Source of the DNA: an uncultured Geobacteraceae bacterium
GTDB taxonomy: Bacteria; Desulfobacterota; Desulfuromonadia; Geobacterales; Pseudopelobacteraceae
Assembly (NCBI GenBank): GCA_903958085.1
Contig: CAJBRY010000680.1
Coordinates: forward strand, 1 to 36,675
Reading direction: 5' to 3'
DNA: 36,675 nt
Shown: one piece after another, positions 9,523 to 19,058 of the stretch
How the letters are laid out: every line of letters starts with the position of its first letter
Numbering within the stretch: position 1 is the first letter of the stretch
Translations under genes and position numbers: made by a program
Notes under the pieces: model-generated
What the model was told of the DNA's origin: nothing
The model's database searches: none
Seen by the model: the letters and a program-made list of their open reading frames with translations, nothing else

Positions 9523-10901
9523 CAGGGGCCTCGTCTCCCACCGTTGTAGCGTGCCTGAATGCTGAAGTTTTTTTGTTTTATGTCAACTTTACCTGATAGC
9601 ACAGCATAACCCGGGAGGGCTCCAATTAGTGCTACAAGTTTTTCATAATTGCCCTGAGTGGCACTATAGGCTGAAGAGATTATTGCACCTTCAATCTGGA
9701 GATTGAGTCCACCTTCTCCGTTCTGAATAGTGACAGCCTTGATAATATAATCTCCAGATTGTGGCAGATTAAGCTCTGCCAGGGCAACTGCAGGATTGAG
9801 CGAAGAATTGTGTATTTTAACTAATTCAAGTGGCTGTTTAAGTTGAGTTACATCTGAATCGAGCTTTCTAAAGGTCGCCAGTTCGTTCGCTGAGCCACTT
9901 AGTTCAGTTCTCATTCTGCCCGCTTCGGTTTTGAGTTCGTTTATAGCAAGTTGCTCATTCACCAGTAACATTGCCAAAACCATTATTATGGCAACAATTA
10001 TAAGAGTTGCTGTGGTGAGTAGCTTTCTATGTAAAATAGACGAGGCATAGTCTGACGGCAGAATATTGGCGATATTGGGGGATTCCACAGAATGCAGGGC
10101 GCTTGCTATCGGAGCCAGATAATTCTGAATTATGTCGGATGGCGTATCTGCCAACTGCGGTGGCAATTCCTCCCTGAATGGAACAGAAACGGGAGGTAGA
10201 AAATGTCCGGCCAAGCTGGCTGGATTCAAATATACCGTTTGAATCGGGCGTAAACGCAATGACTGGATGCAGTAGTCAAGCGTCATGTTGATGTTATTTA
10301 TGTCTTCTGGAAGAAGGTTGTTGTCGAGTGAAGGAGTTTTTCTGATAAATGCCAATTCGCTGTTTTCAGAAACAAGATGGAGTTTCTCTCCCGGAAGGTT
10401 TGCGATAAATATGCGAGGTTGCCAGAAATCAGGACTGCAAGTGGTAAGAGCCAGTCTAAAAATCGAATAAGGGGCGGCAAAGATGCAAGATACTTTGATT
10501 CCAAAATGGCTAATCTGGTGGATTAAATCAGACAGAAAATTGTCTGGATAGCTAAAAACAGCAATCTTGCAATGCGGTTTGCCTTCAATGCTGGACTCAC
10601 CGATTATGTTGTGAAAAAAGCTGAATGAGGTCAGATCCGGGTGGGCATTTCTAATTTCATTGCCAACAAGTTTGTCATAAAATTTACCAGCGGCAGGAGG
10701 TAAATGAACCGTGTCCTGATAAAATATCGGTGGGTTGCAGCAGATAATGCAACTTTTTTCCTTGCAGTTGGAGAGGTAGTCGTAAAATTCCTCTAATTGA
10801 AGAGTCAGAGCGTACTTTATCTCTACCGAATTACCGGCAAGACGAACCTTTACAGCCTGTATGATCGACCCGTCGAAGTAGAAGGAAAGTACGTTACTCA
10901 T
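9522..10901 (-). CDS. MshI/PilM-PilN-like fusion protein
   Basis: N-terminal actin-like (PilM-type) region, TM LLTTATLIIVAIIMVLAMLLV, then PilN-like periplasmic domain; TGATG coupling to downstream gene. Confidence 0.7.
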   Translation of the reverse strand: MSNVLSFYFDGSIIQAVKVRLAGNSVEIKYALTLQLEEFYDYLSNCKEKSCIICCNPPIFYQDTVHLPPAAGKFYDKLVGNEIRNAHPDLTSFSFFHNIIGESSIEGKPHCKIAVFSYPDNFLSDLIHQISHFGIKVSCIFAAPYSIFRLALTTCSPDFWQPRIFIANLPGEKLHLVSENSELAFIRKTPSLDNNLLPEDINNINMTLDYCIQSLRLRPIQTVYLNPASLAGHFLPPVSVPFREELPPQLADTPSDIIQNYLAPIASALHSVESPNIANILPSDYASSILHRKLLTTATLIIVAIIMVLAMLLVNEQLAINELKTEAGRMRTELSGSANELATFRKLDSDVTQLKQPLELVKIHNSSLNPAVALAELNLPQSGDYIIKAVTIQNGEGGLNLQIEGAIISSAYSATQGNYEKLVALIGALPGYAVLSGKVDIKQKNFSIQARYNGGRRGP

Positions 10902-11000
10902 GCCAAACTCACTGATGAATTTAAGGTCGCAATACCAACATCCACGCCTTGAATAGCATGAAATATAACTTTAAACTACTGTTTTTATGCAAGTATTGTT

Positions 11001-13274
11001 CTATGCCCGTTCCAAGCCTGCGAATTGCAACATAAGTTTCTTCGGGCCGAACGAGTTAAACCATACGATAACCTTCCGGGCGTCGCCCTCTCCCTCGACT
11101 TTTCTTATCGTGCCGACGCCAAACTTGCTGTGTCGCACCTTCAGGCCAATGCAAACCCCATCATTTTCGTCAGAAGGTTCCGGGATTACTTCAACGTCGT
11201 TATTTTTGTCTGAAATAATGGACGAAAGATTATGTTCTTGAGTGGCAACAACTCCTCGATAAGCCAGGTTAGCTTCCCGTTTATTACATTCAGCACGATA
11301 GTTCCCCTCAATTTTGCCATGATCATCAGCATCTTCTGCGAGCAACTCCTGTGGGATATCCTTTAAAAATCGCGATGGAGGATTTTGCTGTTCCTGCCCA
11401 AACAGATATCTCCGCTTGGCATTAAGCAGATAAAGACGCTCACGGGCGCGGGTCATGCCGACATAGCAGAGACGGCGTTCCTCCTCCATTCCGTCAAGAT
11501 CGTCCAGTGAGCGAACGTGTGGAAATAAGCGTTCCTCCATGCCGATCATGAAAACTGCTTTAAACTCCAGGCCCTTTGCGGCGTGGAGGGTCATGAGGGT
11601 AACGGATGGTGTGCCAATCTCTCCTTGTTCAAGGTCTGAAACCAGAGATACCTGTTCCAGAAATTCTGATAGTCCGGCATCAGGATTCTTTTCGCTGAAT
11701 TCCTCAATTGCCGCAATAAGTTGTTCCAGGTTTTCCAGACGCTCGGCATCGTCCGGATCTCGGCTATTTTTCATTTTCTCCAGATAGCCGCTCTCCCGCA
11801 TGACCGATCTTGCCAGTCCAGCCAGGCTGTTGCAGAGAGCGGTTTCTCTAAAGCCGTCAAGCAAGGCGACAAAGGCTGTCACCTTGCCGCGAGGCGAGGC
11901 GCTTAACAGGCCATCTCTGGTGGCATTCTGTAGAGCATCAAAAAATGTCCCGCCATTCTGAAAGGCCTGAGATGAGATCTTGTCCACTGTTGCATTTCCG
12001 ATGCCGCGAGCCGGAACATTGATTATCCGCTTCAGTGAAACTTCATCTGCCGGGTTATCGAGCACACGGAGATAGGCAAGAATGTCCTTAACCTCCATGC
12101 GGGAATAAAAGCGAACACCACCAACGATGTGATAAGCAAGTGCACTGCCGACAAGTGTCTCTTCAATCAGCCGAGATTGAGCATTGGTGCGGTAGAAAAC
12201 AGCCATCTCTTCCAAGGGAATACTACCGTTTCTCAGGCGCATTATCTCACGGCTTACAAAACGTGCTTCCTCACGATCAGACTCGACCCTTTCGTAGCGG
12301 ATTGGCTCTCCTTGAGGGTTTTCCGTCCAGAGAGTTTTCCCCTTACGCCCAAAATTTTGCTTAACTACCTCACCGGCTGCCTTCAGGATAGTTGCGGTGG
12401 AGCGGTAGTTCTGTTCGAGGCGAATGATTTTCACACCGGGAAAATCTTTTTCAAATTCAAGAATGTTACGGATGTCAGCGCCGCGCCAGGAATAAATGGA
12501 TTGGTCATCATCCCCCACAACACACAGGTTCTGTCGCTCACCGGCCAACAATCGGATCAGATTGTACTGCACCGGATTGGTGTCCTGATATTCGTCAACC
12601 AGCAACCACTGGAAGCGTTCACGATAATAATTTCTGACTTCGGGGAAGTGATTAAGCAGGTGCACCGTCTGAATCATCATGTCGCCAAAATCGAGAGCGT
12701 TGCACTTTTTGAGGCGCTGCTGGTAAACAGTGTAAATCTCGACCACTTTCTGGTTATATACATCGCCTGGGGAGATTGAACCGATATCTTCTGGAAAGAG
12801 CCCACGATTCTTGAAGTCATCAATACGTCCGGAAACAGCTTTCACAGAATAGCGTTTTTCGTCCAGGTTCATCTCAGCAATTACGTCCTTGAGAAGTCGC
12901 TCGCTGTCGCGGTCATCATAAATTGCAAAAGACGATTGAAAACCGAGATGGTGTATATCTCTACGCAGGATGCGGCCGCAAGCAGCATGAAAAGTTGATA
13001 TCAGCGGCAGCCCCCCCCCGCCGAGTAGTTTCCCAACTCGTTCCTCCATCTCTTTTGCCGCCTTATTTGTAAAGGTTACCGCCATGATATTCCACGGGCG
13101 TACTCCACGTTCACGGATCAGGTGAGCAATACGGTGAGTAATAACTCGGGTTTTGCCAGAACCGGCCCCAGCCAGGATTAACAGTGCCCCTTCGCCATGC
13201 AGTACGGCTTCTTTTTGGGGCGTATTGAGATTTTTTAGAAGATCCATGTATTTTGTTTTAGACGTTGAGTGCAT
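11001..13274 (-). CDS. pcrA: ATP-dependent DNA helicase UvrD/PcrA
   Basis: LNTPQKEAVLHGEGALLILAGAGSGKTRVITHRIAHLI, AVTFTNKAAKEMEERV, LVDEYQDTNPVQY, VVGDDDQSIYSWRGADI, LEQNYRST, TLHAAKGLEFKAVFMIGMEE, C-terminal PcrA Tudor-like region. Start ambiguous among 13283 (TTG), 13274 and 13247. Confidence 0.95.
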   Translation of the reverse strand: MHSTSKTKYMDLLKNLNTPQKEAVLHGEGALLILAGAGSGKTRVITHRIAHLIRERGVRPWNIMAVTFTNKAAKEMEERVGKLLGGGGLPLISTFHAACGRILRRDIHHLGFQSSFAIYDDRDSERLLKDVIAEMNLDEKRYSVKAVSGRIDDFKNRGLFPEDIGSISPGDVYNQKVVEIYTVYQQRLKKCNALDFGDMMIQTVHLLNHFPEVRNYYRERFQWLLVDEYQDTNPVQYNLIRLLAGERQNLCVVGDDDQSIYSWRGADIRNILEFEKDFPGVKIIRLEQNYRSTATILKAAGEVVKQNFGRKGKTLWTENPQGEPIRYERVESDREEARFVSREIMRLRNGSIPLEEMAVFYRTNAQSRLIEETLVGSALAYHIVGGVRFYSRMEVKDILAYLRVLDNPADEVSLKRIINVPARGIGNATVDKISSQAFQNGGTFFDALQNATRDGLLSASPRGKVTAFVALLDGFRETALCNSLAGLARSVMRESGYLEKMKNSRDPDDAERLENLEQLIAAIEEFSEKNPDAGLSEFLEQVSLVSDLEQGEIGTPSVTLMTLHAAKGLEFKAVFMIGMEERLFPHVRSLDDLDGMEEERRLCYVGMTRARERLYLLNAKRRYLFGQEQQNPPSRFLKDIPQELLAEDADDHGKIEGNYRAECNKREANLAYRGVVATQEHNLSSIISDKNNDVEVIPEPSDENDGVCIGLKVRHSKFGVGTIRKVEGEGDARKVIVWFNSFGPKKLMLQFAGLERA

Positions 13275-13387
13275 GGGCGTCAATTAAAAAAGCCCTGCCT
13301 TTTGTGTGGTATCTTTCTATATGGACTATATGTGTAAACCAGGGAGAGCAGATAATTGAAAACCAGGTTTTAAAACCATATATTTTA

Positions 13388-13417
13388 TTGCAAAATCATG
13401 TAAATAAATGCCATAAT
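13388..13417 (+). promoter_or_regulatory. Possible sigma-70 promoter for CoA-transferase operon
   Basis: TTGCAA-N18-CATAAT in AT-rich intergenic region. Confidence 0.35.
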
Positions 13418-13504
13418 AATTAGCAACTGAATGGACTTGATTGTAATAGAATATTGTTTTTCTAAATGACAATGCATTAAAAGCTAAATTTCTGGAGGCA
13501 GGGC

Positions 13505-14197
13505 ATGGCTGTCGTATGTACAGGTATTGAGGATGCCTTGGAAGGGATTCGCGACGGTGCCAGCATAATGGCAGGCGGCTTCGGACTTGTTGGCATTCCG
13601 GAAAAGTTGATACAAGGGATTCGGGATAAAGGCGTTCGGGATCTCACTCTGATTTCCAACAACTGTGGTGTGGACGACTGGGGATTGGGCATTTTGCTTC
13701 AAAACAAGCAGATCAAAAAAATGGTTTCCTCCTACGTCGGCGAAAACAAGGAATTTGAACGACAATATCTGGCTGGTGAGCTGGAGGTAGAACTTGTTCC
13801 ACAGGGGACTCTGGCGGAGAGGATTCGCGCAGGTGGAGCCGGCATACCGGCATTTTACACACCTGCCGGTGTTGGTACACCAATTGCGGAGGGGCGCGAA
13901 ACGCGTATCTTTGACGGCAAGGAATTTCTGCTTGAGACTGGACTCAAAGCGGATTTTGCGCTTATCAAGGCGTGGAAAGGAGATCGTTTCGGCAATCTCG
14001 TCTACCGTAAGACGGCGCGCAACTTTAATCCGATGATGGCGGCAGCTGGAAGGACAACTATTGCCGAGGTGGAAGAACTGCTTGAATCAGGAGAGCTAGA
14101 CCCGGATCAGATTCACACGCCAAGCGTTTATGTACAGCGAATTTTTGCCTGTAGTGACCACGAAAAACGCATTGAGCGACGAACCGTCCGAAAATAG
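13505..14197 (+). CDS. 3-oxoacid CoA-transferase, subunit A
   Basis: [17 protein letters not shown]...[16 protein letters not shown]...[44 protein letters not shown]. Confidence 0.93.
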   Translation: MAVVCTGIEDALEGIRDGASIMAGGFGLVGIPEKLIQGIRDKGVRDLTLISNNCGVDDWGLGILLQNKQIKKMVSSYVGENKEFERQYLAGELEVELVPQGTLAERIRAGGAGIPAFYTPAGVGTPIAEGRETRIFDGKEFLLETGLKADFALIKAWKGDRFGNLVYRKTARNFNPMMAAAGRTTIAEVEELLESGELDPDQIHTPSVYVQRIFACSDHEKRIERRTVRK

Positions 14198-14209
14198 AAA
14201 GGGAAATCT

Positions 14210-14839
14210 ATGGCTTTAACGAGAGAGGAAATGGCTCAAAGAGCTGCCCAGGAAATAGAGGATGGTTATTATGTAAATCTGGGAATAGGCATGCCAACCC
14301 TGGTGGCAAATTATATAACCAAAGGGAAAAGAGTGGTACTTCAGTCGGAAAACGGCTTGCTCGGCATCGGCCCCTACCCGGCTGAAAATGAAGTTGACCC
14401 TGATCTGATCAACGCTGGCAAAGAAACTATAACTATGATTCCGGGTTCTTGCATATTCAGCAGTGCAGAATCCTTTGCCATGATACGTGGCGGCCATATC
14501 GATCTGGCAATTCTCGGTGGCATGGAGGCTTCTGCCTCGGGAGATCTTGCCAACTGGGTAATTCCCGGTAAAATGGTCAAAGGAATGGGTGGAGCGATGG
14601 ACCTTGTGCACGGGGCCAAGCGGATTGTAGTCCTGATGGAACATTGCAACAAACAGGGGGAAACCAAAATACTTGATAATTGCACCCTGCCGTTAACAGG
14701 GCGCGGTGTGATAAATAGGATTATTACCGATCGCGCTGTTCTGGATGTTACTCCAAAAGGTTTGCGCCTGGTCGAAACCGCGCCTGGTTATACACCTGCC
14801 GACATTCAGGCCTGTAGCGAGCCAAAGTTGATCATGTAA
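14210..14839 (+). CDS. 3-oxoacid CoA-transferase, subunit B
   Basis: [40 protein letters not shown] (catalytic Glu motif), [31 protein letters not shown]. Confidence 0.95.
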   Translation: MALTREEMAQRAAQEIEDGYYVNLGIGMPTLVANYITKGKRVVLQSENGLLGIGPYPAENEVDPDLINAGKETITMIPGSCIFSSAESFAMIRGGHIDLAILGGMEASASGDLANWVIPGKMVKGMGGAMDLVHGAKRIVVLMEHCNKQGETKILDNCTLPLTGRGVINRIITDRAVLDVTPKGLRLVETAPGYTPADIQACSEPKLIM

Positions 14840-14867
14840 ATCTCTGCTACTTATGCCGATTTGATTG

Positions 14868-16103
14868 TTATGATAAACATACTTGATTCCTGCCCAGATT
14901 CTTTGCTTTGTAGAGAGCTTTGTCGGCTGCTTTCAGGACATACTGTGATGTTGGAAGCGCCTCTCCTCGTTCAGCAACGCCGATACTTATTGTGACAGAA
15001 ACAGTTGACGATTTCGTGCCATTATTTCGTTGCTTTGCCCCATTGTTTTTATCTTTAGGCCTTTCAGGGCTCCGTATGGAAAGTTTATATTCAGCTATTG
15101 CCTTTCTCACCTTCTCCAGTTCGGGAATAGCTTCTTTGGAGCTTTTGCCTGGGAACAGAATTGTGAATTCTTCACCACCGTAACGAAAAGGTTTGCCGCC
15201 TCCTCCCACTCCCATCATCAGGTGGGCCACTGCCTTCAATACCTGATCACCAACATCGTGGCCGTAGCTATCATTGAATTTCTTAAAATGATCCACATCC
15301 AGCATGGCAAGAGCATATCTGCTGCCAAGTCCGTTCAGACTTTCGTTAAGTGAGCGGCGGGACGGGAGACCGGTCAACTCGTCTTTGAAGGCCATGTTAT
15401 ATGAATCCCGGATTACTCCAAGTGTTAGTATGCTCACACCTGTGGTTGTGAAAAGAGTAAATATGTGCGGTGAGTTAGTCCTGTTGGCAGCAATCAGGAA
15501 AGCTATAAGTGCTCCAAAGAGGCTCGCATCTATGAGTGTCTGACGAAATATTGCGAATAGACCGATAACTATCAGAGAAAAAAGACCTATCAGTAATGAT
15601 GGTTGTGTAAGCAGATTGGGGGCAAGCATATCAGGCAGTCCCAAATTAGCAGCAAGTACCGGCAGAGAAAATATGAAATTGTATTTGAAAAACCAGAAGG
15701 CAATGAAAAACTGAACTGCAAGAAAAGAATAACGAACTCTTGCAGCCGCCGTGAATACTCCGCGCTCCTTCATGGCCGCCACCAAAGCCATGTTGAAAGG
15801 GATCAACAGGATGATTGCCTGATAAAGCTTGTTTAGGGTGAATTCGATTTGTTGTTCGGAAAGGTATGTTCTGGAAATCCAGCAGAATGTGCCGAGCAGC
15901 AGAATGGCTATGAAAGGCCGGCCTCGGTGAAAGTGTATGGAGAGAAAAATCCCAAGAACAGATACAAGGTATGGTGCTATCAGGAAAAGTTTATACCCAT
16001 CTTGAGACATCCTTGATAGATATTGAACTGAAAAACCTGCAGCAAACAATAACACTACAGGCACGGAAAATATTTTCAGTTTATTGGCTACTACCCAAAA
16101 CAT
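14868..16103 (-). CDS. Membrane-anchored diguanylate cyclase (GGDEF/GGEEF)
   Basis: Multi-TM N-terminal half; FKDELTGLPSRRSLNE, AMLDVDHFKKFNDSYGHDVGDQVLK, FRYGGEEFTILFPG, ADKALYKAKNLGRNQV. Confidence 0.92.
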   Translation of the reverse strand: MFWVVANKLKIFSVPVVLLFAAGFSVQYLSRMSQDGYKLFLIAPYLVSVLGIFLSIHFHRGRPFIAILLLGTFCWISRTYLSEQQIEFTLNKLYQAIILLIPFNMALVAAMKERGVFTAAARVRYSFLAVQFFIAFWFFKYNFIFSLPVLAANLGLPDMLAPNLLTQPSLLIGLFSLIVIGLFAIFRQTLIDASLFGALIAFLIAANRTNSPHIFTLFTTTGVSILTLGVIRDSYNMAFKDELTGLPSRRSLNESLNGLGSRYALAMLDVDHFKKFNDSYGHDVGDQVLKAVAHLMMGVGGGGKPFRYGGEEFTILFPGKSSKEAIPELEKVRKAIAEYKLSIRSPERPKDKNNGAKQRNNGTKSSTVSVTISIGVAERGEALPTSQYVLKAADKALYKAKNLGRNQVCLS

Positions 16104-16260
16104 CAGCTAATACCCCTTTCACAAATTCAATACATGCATATTCCTACAATATTTGCGGCGGATTTTGATGCAACTGTCGCGAAGTCCATTGTGGTTTTGA
16201 TTATGAGTGCCATACAGGGAATTGTCAATCCGCTTTAATAATCGATAATAGTGTCATTGA

Positions 16261-16289
16261 TTGCCTTCATTTTGCTCGTGTGCTAAAAT
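16261..16289 (+). promoter_or_regulatory. Putative extended -10 sigma-70 promoter for HEAT-like/gpsA operon
   Basis: TTGCCT-N17-TAAAAT with TGC immediately upstream of the -10. Confidence 0.55.
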
Positions 16290-16325
16290 CCCAACTTGAT
16301 TTACAATTGAATGAGGAAAAGAAAT

Positions 16326-17918
16326 ATGACAATCCCGTTAAAAATCGATAACACTTTAAGAGAAAGAAGGCGAATCAATCGACTGTTGGACTTTCTCAAA
16401 CGGGATGACCTGACAGGCGAGCAGATGGAACGCATAGGAAGGCGACTGCAGAAGTCGGGCAAACGAGCGCTTTCTCCGCTGGTTCGGAAGCTTTGGTGTG
16501 AGCAGAACGGCACCACACTGTATCGCTATACCTGTATGCTTGATTTTTTTGATGCCACAGCTTGGATGGAACAGTTAATTCAAATTACCATCCAACGCAA
16601 GGATCTGGAGGAGGACGGCAAGCTGGCTTTGCTGGATGTCCTGCATGACAGTGGTATCGACGTCACCGCCCCACCCTTTGGTGCTATGACAGGCTACGGT
16701 TCTCCCACTTTGGAAGGTTTTGTTGATGACTGCCTGAAAGATGGTGAGCGCGGACTGGTCAGGTTTATTGACAGTTTTCTGGATGTAGCTGACGAGTTTA
16801 GAGATCGAATGATGGGGGAGCTTTCGAAGAATAGCACACCCGAGGCTATAGCACTGCTTGAAATATTATTAACTTTTGAGAAAAAAGAGATAGTTCGGGA
16901 ATCAATAATTGCTCTTGGCCGCGCAAAAACGGGCTATGCAATTGATGTGCTTGAACGGGCTCTTCCCCGGTTTAAAGACGAACAAGCTGACCTGATCAGG
17001 CGCAGTATACGCCGCCTTTCTTTTATCGGCATTCGGGAAAGAATCAAACTGCCTCACTCTTTTCAACAACCCCTTCCATTTTATGAAGTTTATGCCGGCC
17101 CTGTCGATTTCTATGGTTCGAGAACCCTCTGGTTTTCTTGGCGCCTGGGAGAACATGGCTTTGCCTCCATGCTGATCCTGACCGGTGAGACAGATGGCTT
17201 ACTTAACGCCATAAGCTATCGGATGAAAGACGAAAAAGAGTATGTACACATTTTAAAAGACGTTGCGGGCGGTGAAATGCTTTCACCTGTTGGACACGGA
17301 TATGCTCTGGCTTCACTTCGGGACGCGCTTCACCGCAGCCGTGAAGGCGGGTTCTACCTGCCACCGGATTTCTACGTTGATATGCGCATGTTCCGAACTG
17401 ATGCCCTGAAACCTGAAGCATATATTCCACGCTTCAAACTTAAACATCTGGAAGATATTGTTGAAAAAATACCGGGATATGTAACCTCCAGCAATGATCT
17501 TCTTGACGAACCCGGCCTTGAAGGTTGGGTCTTGACTGAGTCCGCTCTGTACGATGCTGCAGAGCGCTTCAATGCCCTTGAAACTGAAAATGTATCCGGT
17601 AAAGTTTCAGATGAGCTGCTGGAGAAGGAGATTTCCTACTGTTGCAACGAACTGATCGTGCCGCGCCGCGCTGACATTATTAAGCGACTCCTGTTGACAG
17701 CGGATTATCTGCAAGAAATCGAAAGCGATGACAGTTCTATTCAAAAAATACTTGCCACAGCACTCAGTCTTGTTGGAGGCTTTTTACCGGATTGTCGGCA
17801 TCCGTTTGTCCGGAGATTACTGATTGATAGTGTAGATGCCGCACGGCAAACACTGGCCGAAGGATATGACCCTCGACTGGAGGAAGGTTACGATGATGAC
17901 GATGACTACGACGACTGA
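16326..17918 (+). CDS. Uncharacterised protein with HEAT-like helical repeats and acidic C-terminal tail
   Basis: ATG at 16326 preceded by GAGGAAAAG; helical repeat segments (TPEAIALLEILLTFEKKEIVRESIIALGRAKTGYAIDVLERAL); C-terminus EEGYDDDDDYDD. Confidence 0.7.
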   Translation: MTIPLKIDNTLRERRRINRLLDFLKRDDLTGEQMERIGRRLQKSGKRALSPLVRKLWCEQNGTTLYRYTCMLDFFDATAWMEQLIQITIQRKDLEEDGKLALLDVLHDSGIDVTAPPFGAMTGYGSPTLEGFVDDCLKDGERGLVRFIDSFLDVADEFRDRMMGELSKNSTPEAIALLEILLTFEKKEIVRESIIALGRAKTGYAIDVLERALPRFKDEQADLIRRSIRRLSFIGIRERIKLPHSFQQPLPFYEVYAGPVDFYGSRTLWFSWRLGEHGFASMLILTGETDGLLNAISYRMKDEKEYVHILKDVAGGEMLSPVGHGYALASLRDALHRSREGGFYLPPDFYVDMRMFRTDALKPEAYIPRFKLKHLEDIVEKIPGYVTSSNDLLDEPGLEGWVLTESALYDAAERFNALETENVSGKVSDELLEKEISYCCNELIVPRRADIIKRLLLTADYLQEIESDDSSIQKILATALSLVGGFLPDCRHPFVRRLLIDSVDAARQTLAEGYDPRLEEGYDDDDDYDD

Positions 17919-18921
17919 CATAGCCAGAATTGCAGTTATAGGTGCCGGTAGTTGGGGGACTGCTCTGGCGGGACGCCTTGCCGCCAACGGCAATGACACT
18001 CTGCTCTGGGCTTATGAACCCGAGTTAGTGGCGGAGATTAATTCCTTGCATACTAACTCTCTCTATCTTACCGGCATCAATCTTCATCCTGCCCTTGCCT
18101 GTACCGGAGACCTCAAAGAAGCTGTGAATGGGCGGGGCATTGTGGTTTTGGTGACGCCGGTGCAGGTTATGCGGGGAATATTAAAGCAGCTTTCAGCACA
18201 CATTTCCAAGGATGCTATTATTGTCAATGCTTCCAAGGGTATTGAGCTGGAGACTCTGCAGACGGTTTCTCAGATTTGTGCCGAATTATTGGGCGATACG
18301 ACTCTTTCCAATTATGTGACACTTTCCGGCCCGACCTTTGCCCGCGAAGTTGCTCAGGAACTACCATCGTTGATAGTCGCAGCTTCGCGCAACGACGCAA
18401 GTGCGCGAAGCGTTCAAGCGGCTTTTAGCTCTCCTTGTCTTCGAATTTACACCAACTGTGATGTTGTTGGAGTAGAATTGGGTGGTGCAGTAAAAAATGT
18501 TATTGCTATCGCTGCCGGAATCTGCGACGGCCTCGGCTTTGGCCACAACGCCAGGGCAGCTCTTATCACGAGGGGCCTTGCGGAAATGAATCGTCTTGGG
18601 CGAGCCATGGGAGCACAGGCCACTACCTTTGCAGGTTTGGCTGGCATGGGCGACCTTGTACTGACCTGTACCGGCGACCTTTCCCGTAACCGCACAGTGG
18701 GTTTCAAACTTGGCCAGGGGCTGAAACTGGCAGACATTCTTGCTGAAATGCGTATGGTGGCTGAAGGGGTAAAAAGTGCAGAATCAATCTACCTCTTATC
18801 CCGCCGACTTGAAGTTGAGATGCCAATTGTTGAGAAAACCTACCAGATCCTTCATGAGGATAAACCGGCCAGGCAGGCAGTAATAGAACTCATGGCGCGA
18901 GATTTGAAAGCAGAAGGGTAA
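17893..18921 (+). CDS. gpsA: Glycerol-3-phosphate dehydrogenase [NAD(P)+]
   Basis: IAVIGAGSWGTALAGRLAANG, SKGIE, LSGPTFAREVA, ELGGAVKNVIAIAAGICDGLGFGHNARAALITRGLAEM, GDLVLTCTGDLSRNRTVG. Start at 17893 after GGAGGAAGG. Confidence 0.95.
   Translation: MMTMTTTTDIARIAVIGAGSWGTALAGRLAANGNDTLLWAYEPELVAEINSLHTNSLYLTGINLHPALACTGDLKEAVNGRGIVVLVTPVQVMRGILKQLSAHISKDAIIVNASKGIELETLQTVSQICAELLGDTTLSNYVTLSGPTFAREVAQELPSLIVAASRNDASARSVQAAFSSPCLRIYTNCDVVGVELGGAVKNVIAIAAGICDGLGFGHNARAALITRGLAEMNRLGRAMGAQATTFAGLAGMGDLVLTCTGDLSRNRTVGFKLGQGLKLADILAEMRMVAEGVKSAESIYLLSRRLEVEMPIVEKTYQILHEDKPARQAVIELMARDLKAEG
18382..18411. other. 10-bp perfect inverted repeat inside gpsA
   Basis: GCTTCGCGCA (18382-18391), 10-nt loop, TGCGCGAAGC (18402-18411). 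Confidence 0.7.
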
Positions 18922-18960
18922 AACAGATGGTATTTCTAACACGCAGAATTTGCTCACTAT

Positions 18961-18991
18961 AAGCCCTCGATTTTTTTTACGTCGGGGGCTT
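18961..18991 (+). terminator. Hairpin downstream of gpsA (possible terminator; U tract lies in the loop)
   Basis: AAGCCCTCGA-TTTTTTTTACG-TCGGGGGCTT, one wobble; not followed by a T run. Confidence 0.35.
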
Positions 18992-19058
18992 CGTATATTA
19001 AATGTTTAACATAAACTCTGTTTGTTACTATGACCCTGGTAATTGAAAGGACATTATA

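Noticed and set aside
10925-10960. Possible sigma-54 promoter on the minus strand before the MshI-like gene (TGGATGTTGGTATTGC)
   Set aside because: GG to GC spacing is 11 rather than the strict 10 nt and the -24 element is poor.
12129-12779. 216-aa plus-strand ORF
   Set aside because: Antisense to pcrA helicase motifs; composition typical of a shadow ORF.
14216-14644. 142-aa minus-strand ORF
   Set aside because: Antisense to CoA-transferase subunit B; shadow ORF.
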